Assembly: GCA_036499825.1 (NCBI GenBank)
Contig: DASYCZ010000062.1
Span: 62,001 to 126,000 of the forward strand
Source: Paradevosia sp036499825
GTDB lineage: Bacteria > Pseudomonadota > Alphaproteobacteria > Rhizobiales > Devosiaceae
DNA length: 64,000 nucleotides
Direction of reading: 5' to 3'
Part shown: piece after piece, positions 50,461-58,521 of the stretch
Layout: the number at the start of each line of letters is the position of its first letter
How positions within the stretch are numbered: the stretch's first letter is position 1
Notes under the pieces: generated by a model
Database searches by the model: none
What the model was told of the DNA's origin: nothing
Seen by the model: the letters and a program-made list of their open reading frames with translations, nothing else
Position numbers and translations under genes: made by a program

Positions 50461-52197
50461 GTGAAGGCCAAACTGCAAGCAACTGCCGAGATTTTTGAGG
50501 ACGAAACCCAGTCCGTCAATGCGGATTCGGTTGTTGTTCCAGGAACCCAGGCGCTGCGCAAAGGCATCGCGCTGCTCGAACTGGTCGCCACCTCACCCCT
50601 GCGCTTCGGTGAACTTTCCACCCGCACGGGCCTTCCCAAGGGCACGCTGCACCGCATTCTCGCGACCCTCATCGAAACCGGCCTGCTGCGCTTCGACAAG
50701 ACCACCCAGACCTATCGTCTTGGCGTCCGCCTTTTCGAAATGGCGCACCATGTCTGGGACGAGTTCGATCTGCGCGGCGCCGCCGAGCCAGAGCTTGAGC
50801 GTCTTTCCGAACTCGCCGGTGAAGCCGTGCGGCTCGCCATCCTCGATCGCGAACAGGCGCTCTATATCGACGAGCGCGCCGCTATCCGCACCATCCGGCT
50901 CGGCAGCGGCATCGGCAGCCGCGTCGCCATCCATGCCTCAGGCGTCGGCAAGGCCATTGTGGCGCATCTGCCGCCCGCCGAACGCGCTCAGATGATAGGG
51001 GAGTTGAAGTTCGAACGCTTCACCCCCAACACCATCACCGATCCCGATGAGTTTTTGCGCGAACTCGATCTCATCAAGGGCCGCGGCTATGCGATCTCGG
51101 TCGAGGAGCAGACGGCCGGCGTATCCTCCGTCGCCGCCGCCATCCTGGATCACCGCGCCCGCGCCATCGGCGCCGTGGCCATCGTCATTCCGTCCTTCCG
51201 TGTCACCGTCAACGATCTGCACGCCCTTGGCCGCGAGGTCATCGAAGCCTCGCGCCGTATCTCGGGCAATGCCGGCGAAGCCGCCATGTCGCTGAAGGTG
51301 CAGAAGAAGCCGCTGGGAGCCGAGCGCACCGATGTGAGAGTTGCCATTCCCGGCAGCGCTTTCCTGGGCGAAGGCCCCCACTGGTCGGCCAGCCGCAAGC
51401 GCCTTTACTGGGTCGATATCCTCGCCCCGGCCGTCCTCCATGCCGATCCCGTGCGGGGCGCCGTCACCACCGTGCCCATGCCCGAGCTGATCAGCGCCAT
51501 CGTACCGCGCCGGCGCGGCGGGTTCGTTGCCACCACCCAGCACGGCATCAAGGCCATCGACGTCGAAACCGGTGCCGTCACCCCGATCGCCGATCCGGAA
51601 GTCGACCGCCCCGGCAACCGCTTCAACGACGCCAAATGCGACCGCGCCGGGCGCCTGTGGGCCGGCACGCTCGCCATCGACACCACCCCCGGAGAGGGGA
51701 GCCTTTATCGCTTCGATCCCGATGGGCGCGTGCACCGCATGGATGGCGGCTTCCACGTCTCCAACGGCATCGACTTCAGCCCCGACAACCAGCGGCTCTA
51801 TTTCACCGATACCGGCAAGCGCCGCATCTATGTCTACGATTTCGATCTCGAGAGCGGCGCCATCGACAACCGCCGCGTCTTCCATGAACTGCCTGAAGGC
51901 GTCGGCACGCCCAACGGCCTGACCGTGGATTCGCAGGGCTTCGTGTGGAGCGCGCAGTGGGATGGCTGGTGCGTCACCCGCTACGATCCCGACGGCCAGG
52001 TCGAGCGCGTCATCAACCTGCCGGTGCCGCGCCCGACCAGTTGCATCTTCGGCGGCCCTGGGCTCGACACGCTTTACGTCACCAGCGCCCGTATTCGGCT
52101 CTCGGCCCAGCAATTGCTGGAAGCGCCGCTGTCGGGCAGTGTCTTCGCCGTCGACACCGGCGTTCCGGGCCTGCCGGAATCGAGCTTTGCGGGATGA
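50461..52197 (+). CDS. IclR regulator fused to an SMP-30/gluconolactonase domain
   Basis: 578 residues from GTG 50461 (GGAG five bases upstream); ATG 50422 and TTG 50398 are in-frame alternatives. Residues about 28-90 are the IclR winged helix (RTGLPKGTLHRILATLIETG), and about 105-280 the IclR effector domain (GSRVAIHASGVGKAIVAHL, SVEEQTAGVSSVAAAI). From about 291 to the end runs a complete SMP-30 propeller: SAFLGEGPHWSASRKRLYWV with the metal Glu, NRFNDAKCD, VSNGIDFSPDNQRLYFTDT and GTPNGLTVD with the Asn/Asp ligands. The frame is continuous, so this looks like a true regulator-enzyme fusion: a lactonase tied to the control protein of the sugar-acid operon. The stop overlaps the next ATG (ATGA). 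Confidence 0.88.
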   Translation: MKAKLQATAEIFEDETQSVNADSVVVPGTQALRKGIALLELVATSPLRFGELSTRTGLPKGTLHRILATLIETGLLRFDKTTQTYRLGVRLFEMAHHVWDEFDLRGAAEPELERLSELAGEAVRLAILDREQALYIDERAAIRTIRLGSGIGSRVAIHASGVGKAIVAHLPPAERAQMIGELKFERFTPNTITDPDEFLRELDLIKGRGYAISVEEQTAGVSSVAAAILDHRARAIGAVAIVIPSFRVTVNDLHALGREVIEASRRISGNAGEAAMSLKVQKKPLGAERTDVRVAIPGSAFLGEGPHWSASRKRLYWVDILAPAVLHADPVRGAVTTVPMPELISAIVPRRRGGFVATTQHGIKAIDVETGAVTPIADPEVDRPGNRFNDAKCDRAGRLWAGTLAIDTTPGEGSLYRFDPDGRVHRMDGGFHVSNGIDFSPDNQRLYFTDTGKRRIYVYDFDLESGAIDNRRVFHELPEGVGTPNGLTVDSQGFVWSAQWDGWCVTRYDPDGQVERVINLPVPRPTSCIFGGPGLDTLYVTSARIRLSAQQLLEAPLSGSVFAVDTGVPGLPESSFAG

Positions 52198-53213
52198 ACG
52201 CCATGGACACGGAACTGGATCAGCCGAGCCGCGCCCATGCCGAAGCCGCCATGGCCCGGCTCAATGCCGAACGGCTCGATTGCCAGATCCCGTTCCGTGA
52301 TATCTCCGCCTACGCCGCCGGCAATACCGGCATTCCCTATGCCTTCACTTTCGATAGCGGAGTGCCGGGCCCGCATGTGCTGATCACCGGCCTCAGCCAC
52401 GGCAACGAACCGGGCGGCCGCGACACCGTGACGATGCTGCTCGACCGCGGCGTCCGCTCGCTTCGCGGCCGGCTGTCGCTGGCTTTGCTCAATATCGCCG
52501 CCTATCACGGCGGCAACGGCGTCGATCCCTACGGCACCCGCTTCATCGACCAGGATTTCAACCGCGTCTGGGACGACGCCATGCTCGATGGCGACGTCCG
52601 CAGCGTCGAACTCGACCGCGCCCGCGAACTGCGCCCGCTGGTCGCCACCGCCGATGTGCTTCTCGATATCCACTCGACCCCCTACGAGGCCGCGCCCTAT
52701 TTCGTGCTGACGCCGGGCTCCAAGGCCGTGGGCCTTGCCGAACGACTGCAGTTGCCGCGTACACGCATGCTGTTCGAGCAGGGCAGCGCCCATAGCCCGA
52801 CCATCGCCAACTACCGCCAGTTTAGCGACCCCGCCAGTTCCGCCGTCGCGGTGAGCCTCGAAACCGGGCTCTTCTTCGCCCGCACCAGCGCCGCCGCGGG
52901 CCTTTCCAGCGCCATCCGCCTGCTGCGTCTCTACGGCCTGCTCGGCCCCGAGGATCACGCCGATCTCGTCACCTGGGACGATCCCGGCCCGGTGCGACTG
53001 GTGCGCGTTTTATCCCCCGAGGTCGTCAGCACCGCCGATATCGCGCTGCTGTTCCGGCCCGCCGATTTCCGGCCGCGTCTCAAGGGCGAGGTCGTCGCCT
53101 ACGATGCCGGCCGGCCCATCCATGCCCCGTTCGACGGCGCCGTGCCGTTGTGGATCAAGCAAAAATTCGAGGCCGGTATCCTGGCATTCATGTGGGCTCG
53201 GCTCGAAAACTAA
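52194..53213 (+). CDS. Succinylglutamate desuccinylase/aspartoacylase-type deacylase
   Basis: 339 residues from ATG 52194 in the ATGA overlap (ATG 52203 follows three codons later). ITGLSHGNEPGGRDTV (about 64-79) gives the zinc His and Glu, DQDFNRVWDD (about 118) the Arg motif, VLLDIHSTPYEA (about 155) the third zinc ligand and SLETGLFF (about 220) the catalytic Glu. The family removes N-acyl groups from amino acids. Its place in a sugar-acid operon, coupled to the fusion protein, is unusual and suggests an acylated or amide-bearing sugar substrate. It is a distant relative of the protein at 37003-37947. Confidence 0.82.
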   Translation: MNAMDTELDQPSRAHAEAAMARLNAERLDCQIPFRDISAYAAGNTGIPYAFTFDSGVPGPHVLITGLSHGNEPGGRDTVTMLLDRGVRSLRGRLSLALLNIAAYHGGNGVDPYGTRFIDQDFNRVWDDAMLDGDVRSVELDRARELRPLVATADVLLDIHSTPYEAAPYFVLTPGSKAVGLAERLQLPRTRMLFEQGSAHSPTIANYRQFSDPASSAVAVSLETGLFFARTSAAAGLSSAIRLLRLYGLLGPEDHADLVTWDDPGPVRLVRVLSPEVVSTADIALLFRPADFRPRLKGEVVAYDAGRPIHAPFDGAVPLWIKQKFEAGILAFMWARLEN

Positions 53214-53237
53214 AAGAAAACAGAGGAGTGAGGAACC

Positions 53238-54476
53238 GTGCATAAATTTCTGCAGATCGCCGCGCTGACCGCCGGCCTGGCGCTGTCGGCCGCCCCGGCA
53301 CTGGCCCAGACCACGCTGACCTTCCCCAGCTGGCAGACTGAGGACAAGGTCTTCCAGCCGTGGTGGCAGGCCGTGATCGCCGAGTTCGAGGCCAAGCATC
53401 CCGACGTCAAGATCGAGATGAGCAACATCCCCTTCAACCAGTATGTCGACCAGTTGACCGTGCAGTTCGCCGGTGGCAACCCGCCCGATATCGTACACCT
53501 GCCGGCCCGCAATTTCGGCCAGTTTGCCGAAAATGGCTGGCTCGCCCCGCTCGACGACATGCTGGCTCAAACTGATATTCCCAAGACCTGGAACCCCATG
53601 CAGCAGGGCATGGTCTGGAACGGCCAGACCGAGGGCGTGCTTCTCATGGGTTATGGCTATGTGCTGTTCTACAACCAGGCGCTGCTCGACAAGGCCGGTA
53701 TCACCGCCGTGCCCAAGACCGTCGATGAGCTGATTGCCGACGCCCAGAAGATCACCAACAAGGACGCCGGCATCTTCGGCTTCGGCGGGGTCACCACCGA
53801 GCATCCCAATGTCAGCGCTGAACTCTCCAACTGGATCCTGAGCCAGGGCGCCGATCCCCTCAAGGACGGCAAGTACAACTTCACCGACCCGGCCGTCATC
53901 GCCGCCGTCGACAAGTACCGTGAGGCCTACAAGCAGGCTGCGCCCGGCCTCAACTCCACCCAGCTCAACCAGATTTTCATCGATGGCAAGGTCGGCTTCA
54001 TGATCGCCGGTCCCTTCGCCTGGCCGGCCTTCAAGGGCGCCGACGGCAAGCAGATGGCCGATGCCCGCATGGCTCTCCTGCCTTTCCCCAAGACCGCCGG
54101 TGGCATGAGCAACAGCCTGCATTTGTCGGCCACCACCGATCCTGAAAAGCAGAAGCTCGCCTGGGAGTTCATCCGGACTGCCGCCGAGCCGAAGTTCCAG
54201 GAAATGTATACCGAGATGACCTATTCGCCGGCTTCCCGCCAGGGTGCGCTGACGCCGGAAACCATCGCCTCCAACCCGGTTCTGAAGACCGTGAACGACG
54301 CGGCCGTGGGCGCCATCGACGTGTTTCCCACCATCCCCGCCGTGCGCGCTGCCTATAATGACTACTCCACCGCGCTCACCCAGGCCGGCATTCGCCTCCA
54401 GACCACCAGCGATCCGACCGCTACCGTGATGGGCGACCTGCAGAACGAGTTGCAGCAGCGCATTCCGCTGAACTGA
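53238..54476 (+). CDS. Family 1 sugar-binding protein of an ABC importer
   Basis: 412 residues from GTG 53238, with GGAGTGAGGA before it. A Sec signal peptide (FLQIAALTAGLALSAAPALA) ends near residue 22. AVIAEFEAKHPDVKIEM and FAGGNPPDIVHLPARNF are typical of family 1 carbohydrate-binding proteins. It feeds the two permeases that follow; the matching ATPase is likely the one at 46222-47283 on the divergent operon. Confidence 0.9.
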   Translation: MHKFLQIAALTAGLALSAAPALAQTTLTFPSWQTEDKVFQPWWQAVIAEFEAKHPDVKIEMSNIPFNQYVDQLTVQFAGGNPPDIVHLPARNFGQFAENGWLAPLDDMLAQTDIPKTWNPMQQGMVWNGQTEGVLLMGYGYVLFYNQALLDKAGITAVPKTVDELIADAQKITNKDAGIFGFGGVTTEHPNVSAELSNWILSQGADPLKDGKYNFTDPAVIAAVDKYREAYKQAAPGLNSTQLNQIFIDGKVGFMIAGPFAWPAFKGADGKQMADARMALLPFPKTAGGMSNSLHLSATTDPEKQKLAWEFIRTAAEPKFQEMYTEMTYSPASRQGALTPETIASNPVLKTVNDAAVGAIDVFPTIPAVRAAYNDYSTALTQAGIRLQTTSDPTATVMGDLQNELQQRIPLN

Positions 54477-54478
54477 CG

Positions 54479-55432
54479 ATGGCAGATCAGGCAACCATCT
54501 CCGCACCCGCAACCCCGGCGCCAGCGCGCCGGGGCAACACCCGTTCGGGTCCGGTCGGCAATACGCGCCTCTTGGCCTATGGCCTTCTGCTGCCAGCGCT
54601 GCTCTGCGTCGCATTCCTGCTTGGCTATCCGCTCTATCTGGTCTTCCAGCTCTCGCTCAGCGAACGCGCCGGCATGAACTTCCTGCAGGTCGGCACCCAG
54701 CATTGGGGCCTGGCCAATTTTCAGATCATCCTGAGCGACGGACGCACCTGGTTCGCCATCTGGCGCTCGGTCGCCTACACCATCGGCAGCATCGTGCCGA
54801 GTTTCCTCATTGGCCTGGGCGTCGCGCTGCTGTTCAACAACGTCTTCCCCGGCCGCCGCTGGCTGCGCAGCCTGGTGCTGCTGCCCTGGGCCGTCCCCGG
54901 CGTCGTCGTCTCCATCATTTTCCTCTGGATGTTCGACACCAGCTTCGGCGTCATCAACTCCATACTGCGCGACCTGCACATCATCTCGGGCGAAGTCCCC
55001 TGGTTCACCAGCCCCAATGTGGCGCTGATCTCGGTGATCATCCCCACCATCTGGAAGGGCTTTCCCTTCTTCGCCCTGACGCTGCTGGCTGCCTTGCAGT
55101 CCATTCCGGCCTCGCTCTACGAGGCCGCCAAGGTCGATGGCGCTACACGCTGGGAGCGTTTCCGCCACGTCACCTGGCCGGGCATTCGCGGCGCCGCCGC
55201 GCTGGTGACGATCCTGCAGACCCTGTGGGTCTTGCGCGAATTCGACATCATCTATGCCACCACCGGGGGCGGCCCCATCGGCTCCACAGAAACCCTGGGG
55301 CTCCTGGTCTATAACGAGGCCTTCAAGTCCTTCCGCATGGGCACGGCCTCGGCCATCGGCGTCCTCATGCTGGTTATCGCGTTGGTGCTGATCGTCCTGT
55401 CGCTGAAGCCGCTCAAGCGGGAGTATTTCTGA
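54479..55432 (+). CDS. Sugar ABC transporter permease (MalF/UgpA type)
   Basis: 317 residues; about 30 polar N-terminal residues, then six helices. LLPALLCVAFLLGYPLYLVF is the first helix, and the EAA loop PASLYEAAKVDGATRWERF lies near residue 215. It starts two bases after the binding-protein stop and shares TGATG with the next permease. Confidence 0.92.
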   Translation: MADQATISAPATPAPARRGNTRSGPVGNTRLLAYGLLLPALLCVAFLLGYPLYLVFQLSLSERAGMNFLQVGTQHWGLANFQIILSDGRTWFAIWRSVAYTIGSIVPSFLIGLGVALLFNNVFPGRRWLRSLVLLPWAVPGVVVSIIFLWMFDTSFGVINSILRDLHIISGEVPWFTSPNVALISVIIPTIWKGFPFFALTLLAALQSIPASLYEAAKVDGATRWERFRHVTWPGIRGAAALVTILQTLWVLREFDIIYATTGGGPIGSTETLGLLVYNEAFKSFRMGTASAIGVLMLVIALVLIVLSLKPLKREYF

Positions 55433-56268
55433 TGCAGACGCTTACCCGCGGCCAGCTTGCGGCGTTGCTCGGCGCCATCGCCGTCACCGTCGTGGTGCTG
55501 TTCCCGATCTACTGGATGATCGTCACCTCGATCCTGCCGACCTCGACGGTGCTGTCACGTAACCCGCCGCTGCTGCCGCCGCTCGATCAGGTCAATCTCG
55601 AGGCCTATTTCGAGGTTCTGGCCCGCAAGCCCATCCTCAAATGGATGACCAACAGCGCCTTCGTGGCGCTCGGCTCCATGGTCATAAGCCTCGTGGTTTC
55701 GATCATGGCCGGCTACAGCCTGTCGCGTTATCGCACCGTCGCCCAGCAGGTCGCCGGCTTCACGCTGCTCGCCAGCAAGATGCTGCCCTCGACGCTGGTG
55801 GTGATCCCGTTCTTCGTGATGTTCACCACCTTCCACATGATCAACTCGCCCTGGGCATTGATGCTCGCCAACGCCTCGGTCGGCGTGCCCTTCGCCACCT
55901 GGATGATGAAGGGCTTCTTCGATTCCATCCCGCGCGAACTGGAACAGGCCGCCATGGTGGATGGCTGCACGCCGCTGCTGGCGCTGTGGAAAGTCGTACT
56001 GCCCCTGGCGCGCCCCGGCGTCAGCGCCGCCGCCATCTACCTGGCCATCGTCAGCTGGTCCGATCTGGTCTTCGCCCGCACCCTCGCTCAAAAGCCCGAT
56101 CAATGGCTGCTCACGGTGGGCCTCCAGAGCTTCATCGGCGAATATCAGGTCGAATGGGCCAACCTCATGGCCGCCGGCGCCCTGTCGCTGATCCCGGTGG
56201 TGCTGCTGTTCATCATTCTCGAACCGTTCCTGGTCAGCGGCCTTACGAATGGGGCGGTGACCAGCTGA
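55432..56268 (+). CDS. Sugar ABC transporter permease (MalG/UgpE type)
   Basis: 278 residues with six helices and the EAA loop PRELEQAAMVDGCTPLLALW near residue 165. Start ATG overlaps the previous stop by one base. It is the last gene of the + strand operon, and a perfect hairpin follows. Confidence 0.92.
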   Translation: MQTLTRGQLAALLGAIAVTVVVLFPIYWMIVTSILPTSTVLSRNPPLLPPLDQVNLEAYFEVLARKPILKWMTNSAFVALGSMVISLVVSIMAGYSLSRYRTVAQQVAGFTLLASKMLPSTLVVIPFFVMFTTFHMINSPWALMLANASVGVPFATWMMKGFFDSIPRELEQAAMVDGCTPLLALWKVVLPLARPGVSAAAIYLAIVSWSDLVFARTLAQKPDQWLLTVGLQSFIGEYQVEWANLMAAGALSLIPVVLLFIILEPFLVSGLTNGAVTS

Positions 56269-56302
56269 AGGCTGGTGTTCACGTTGGAGCGGCGGTTGCT
56301 GC

Positions 56303-56346
56303 TCCACCCCACCCTCAGTCCCTCCCCATCATGGGGAGGGACTGAG
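56303..56346. terminator. Perfect 33-base palindrome after the sugar-acid operon
   Basis: CTCAGTCCCTCCCCAT (56314-56329) and ATGGGGAGGGACTGAG (56331-56346) are exact reverse complements around a single base. The preceding CCACCCCACC (56303-56312) links it to the repeats at 34888 and 46157. It lies between the convergent permease and DUF4965-type genes and may end transcription from both sides, though no T run follows. Confidence 0.6.
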
Positions 56347-56425
56347 CCCCTCGCACGGCACTCAGTATCTAGATGTGAACAATGCGCCGTGCGGGAAAGG
56401 GACCGGAGGCGAAGAGCCCACCAAC

Positions 56426-58489
56426 CTACCGCTTATCCAGCATCAGCTTGATGTAGACCCCGCCTACGACCGGCCGTGCGCGGAACCCGCCGACGCCGAC
56501 CTGCTTGCTGGTTTGTGTGTCGAACCAGTCGGACAGCGGTACCCGGTCCACTGTCTCGTCCAGCCATACGCCCACGGGCTTCAGCAAGGCCTCGAAGTCT
56601 GCCTGGTCGTCGGTGAGGCAAGCCGTCCACACCAGCCAGTCGAGCTTGGTGTAATGCTTGCGGCTGTCCAGCGGCAGGCCGAACCGGTCCTGCCGCGTCC
56701 GATAGGCCGCCATCTCCTTGCGGGCGATAGCCTTGTCGAACAGGTCGAGCCCCAGGATACGGTCCCAGACGAGATTGTACTTCTGGCTCCACGACGCCTT
56801 GAGGTCGAAGCCCAGCCGATAGGCGTCGCCGTCATCGGCAAGGCTCGGCCACTGCCTGGCCCAGTCCTGAGCCAGCTTCAGATGCCGCTCGGCCTCCTCC
56901 GTCTTGCCCAGCCGCCGGCATAGCAACCCGAACGCCCCGATGCCGACGATCGCCTTCAGCGACAGATTGGCGTTGTGCGGCAGGTGTCCGGCGAAATCGT
57001 CGGTGCAAAGCTGGTTGTCGGGGTCGATGCCGCTCTCGACCAGATACTTGGCCCAGCTCTCCAGTTGCGGCCAGAATTCGCGCGCAAAGCTGTCATCGCC
57101 GGTCGCCTGCGCCAGCGCCTCGGCGAGGATCAGCATGTTGCCGCTCTCCTCATAGGGCATCTGGTTGTCCTCGGTCAGCTCGCCACCGCCATAGACCTGA
57201 CCGTTAGCCAGGGGGAACTGTCCCATGTCGTGCGGCGCATAGGCGAACGGCCAGCGGCCGCTCGCCGCATAGGCGCAGATCGGCCGCATCTGCGCTTCCA
57301 GCAGCGCCGGGTTGAACAGGAGGAAGAAGGGCGCCCCCGGATAGGTCAGGTCCACTGTGCCCAGGCAGCCGTTGGAGGAATTTTCCTTGGAGAAATACAG
57401 CAGCTTGCCATCGACATCCTCGACCAGCGCGTGGCCGCCCAGGCACTGCCGGAACGCCAGGATGCCGATGCGGGCATAGGTGTCGCCGCCGGATGCCGAA
57501 AGATCGGCGACCAGCTTGTCGTCGAACTCCACCACCTGCTGCGCCAGATCCTCGCGTTCGGCCCAGGCCTGCTCGATCAGCCCGATCGCCGATTGCCCGT
57601 TGCGGCTCCAGAACGGCCGCAGCTTCCGGTGAAAATAGGCGATGGAATAGACCTGGTCATAGGCCACCAGCACGCGCCAGTTGGCGCTGCCGGTCACACT
57701 GCCGAAATCCTTGCTCCAGGCCGACACCACATAGGCCGGGCGGTCCTGGTTGATGCCGCTGACATTGAGGTTGGGCCCGCGATGCCCGATGGCCGGCATG
57801 CCCAGCGGACGCTCTTCCCGCACGTCGTCGCGCTGCGGAATGGTGCCGTCCGCCGCAAACCCTCGGCGCAGCGTCAGCGCGTCGCCGAAGGCGCCGGTTG
57901 CGCTCGAGCCGGGCTCGGGCGAGGTATAGAGATAACCCCAGTCGATCTGCACTTCGTCGCCCGAACGACCGATCGGCGTCTGCTCGTTGGCGCCCATGAA
58001 CAGCGCCTCGACCTCGCCGGCGCGATGCCGCCCCCAGACCACCGCGGTTTCCGCTTCGCCCGTCGCCCAGTTGGCGCTCCAGTCGAGATAGGCGGAAACC
58101 TTATGCGGCTTGCCGTCCGTCGCCTTGACGTCGAGGTCGATATAGCTCACCGGCCGCGTCATCAGTTCCAGATCGTCCGGAAAGCTCGGCGTGGTGAAAG
58201 TCAGCGTCAGCGCGATGCCGCCGGCCTCGAACCCGTAGATCGTCCGCAGCGGCGTCACTTCGCGGCTGAGCTGCCGCATCGCCGGCACGTCCGCAGCCAT
58301 GCGCGTCACCAGCCCCATGAACCGGTACGGCTTGCCGTCGATATTGAGCATGCCGCACATGGACTGGTTCTTGCCGGTCCAATGCGTCGACCATGATTGT
58401 GTCAGCTCATCGGTGATCGACCAGACGCTCAGGAACGGGTCATGCACGATCAGCGGCGTGGCCGGGGCGCGGGCGGAGAGCAGGGACAT
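56426..58489 (-). CDS. Large glutaminase GtaA-like (DUF5127-DUF4965-DUF1793) protein
   Basis: 687 residues from ATG 58489 with AAGGA seven bases before it. The N-terminal beta-rich half (PATPLIVHDPFLSVWS, TRPVSYIDLDVKATDG, YLDWSANW) fits DUF5127; AYDQVYSIAYFHRKLRPFW, ARIGILAFRQCLGGH and FSKENSSNGCLGTVD fit DUF4965; and LCTDDFAGHLPHNANLSLKA (about 495-514) is the typical helical-barrel motif of DUF1793. Fungal members are called glutaminase A, but the alpha-barrel resembles glycoside hydrolases, so the bacterial proteins may act on carbohydrates (inference). No signal peptide is seen. It is the last gene of a sulfatase and sugar-importer operon. Confidence 0.8.
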   Translation of the reverse strand: MSLLSARAPATPLIVHDPFLSVWSITDELTQSWSTHWTGKNQSMCGMLNIDGKPYRFMGLVTRMAADVPAMRQLSREVTPLRTIYGFEAGGIALTLTFTTPSFPDDLELMTRPVSYIDLDVKATDGKPHKVSAYLDWSANWATGEAETAVVWGRHRAGEVEALFMGANEQTPIGRSGDEVQIDWGYLYTSPEPGSSATGAFGDALTLRRGFAADGTIPQRDDVREERPLGMPAIGHRGPNLNVSGINQDRPAYVVSAWSKDFGSVTGSANWRVLVAYDQVYSIAYFHRKLRPFWSRNGQSAIGLIEQAWAEREDLAQQVVEFDDKLVADLSASGGDTYARIGILAFRQCLGGHALVEDVDGKLLYFSKENSSNGCLGTVDLTYPGAPFFLLFNPALLEAQMRPICAYAASGRWPFAYAPHDMGQFPLANGQVYGGGELTEDNQMPYEESGNMLILAEALAQATGDDSFAREFWPQLESWAKYLVESGIDPDNQLCTDDFAGHLPHNANLSLKAIVGIGAFGLLCRRLGKTEEAERHLKLAQDWARQWPSLADDGDAYRLGFDLKASWSQKYNLVWDRILGLDLFDKAIARKEMAAYRTRQDRFGLPLDSRKHYTKLDWLVWTACLTDDQADFEALLKPVGVWLDETVDRVPLSDWFDTQTSKQVGVGGFRARPVVGGVYIKLMLDKR

Positions 58490-58521
58490 TTGTGATTCCT
58501 TCGATAACGCTAATATCGACC

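Noticed and set aside
56975..58396. 473-codon open frame on the + strand opposite the DUF4965-type gene
   Set aside because: Arg/Gln/Asp-rich antisense product without motifs; the - strand gene has clear conserved segments.
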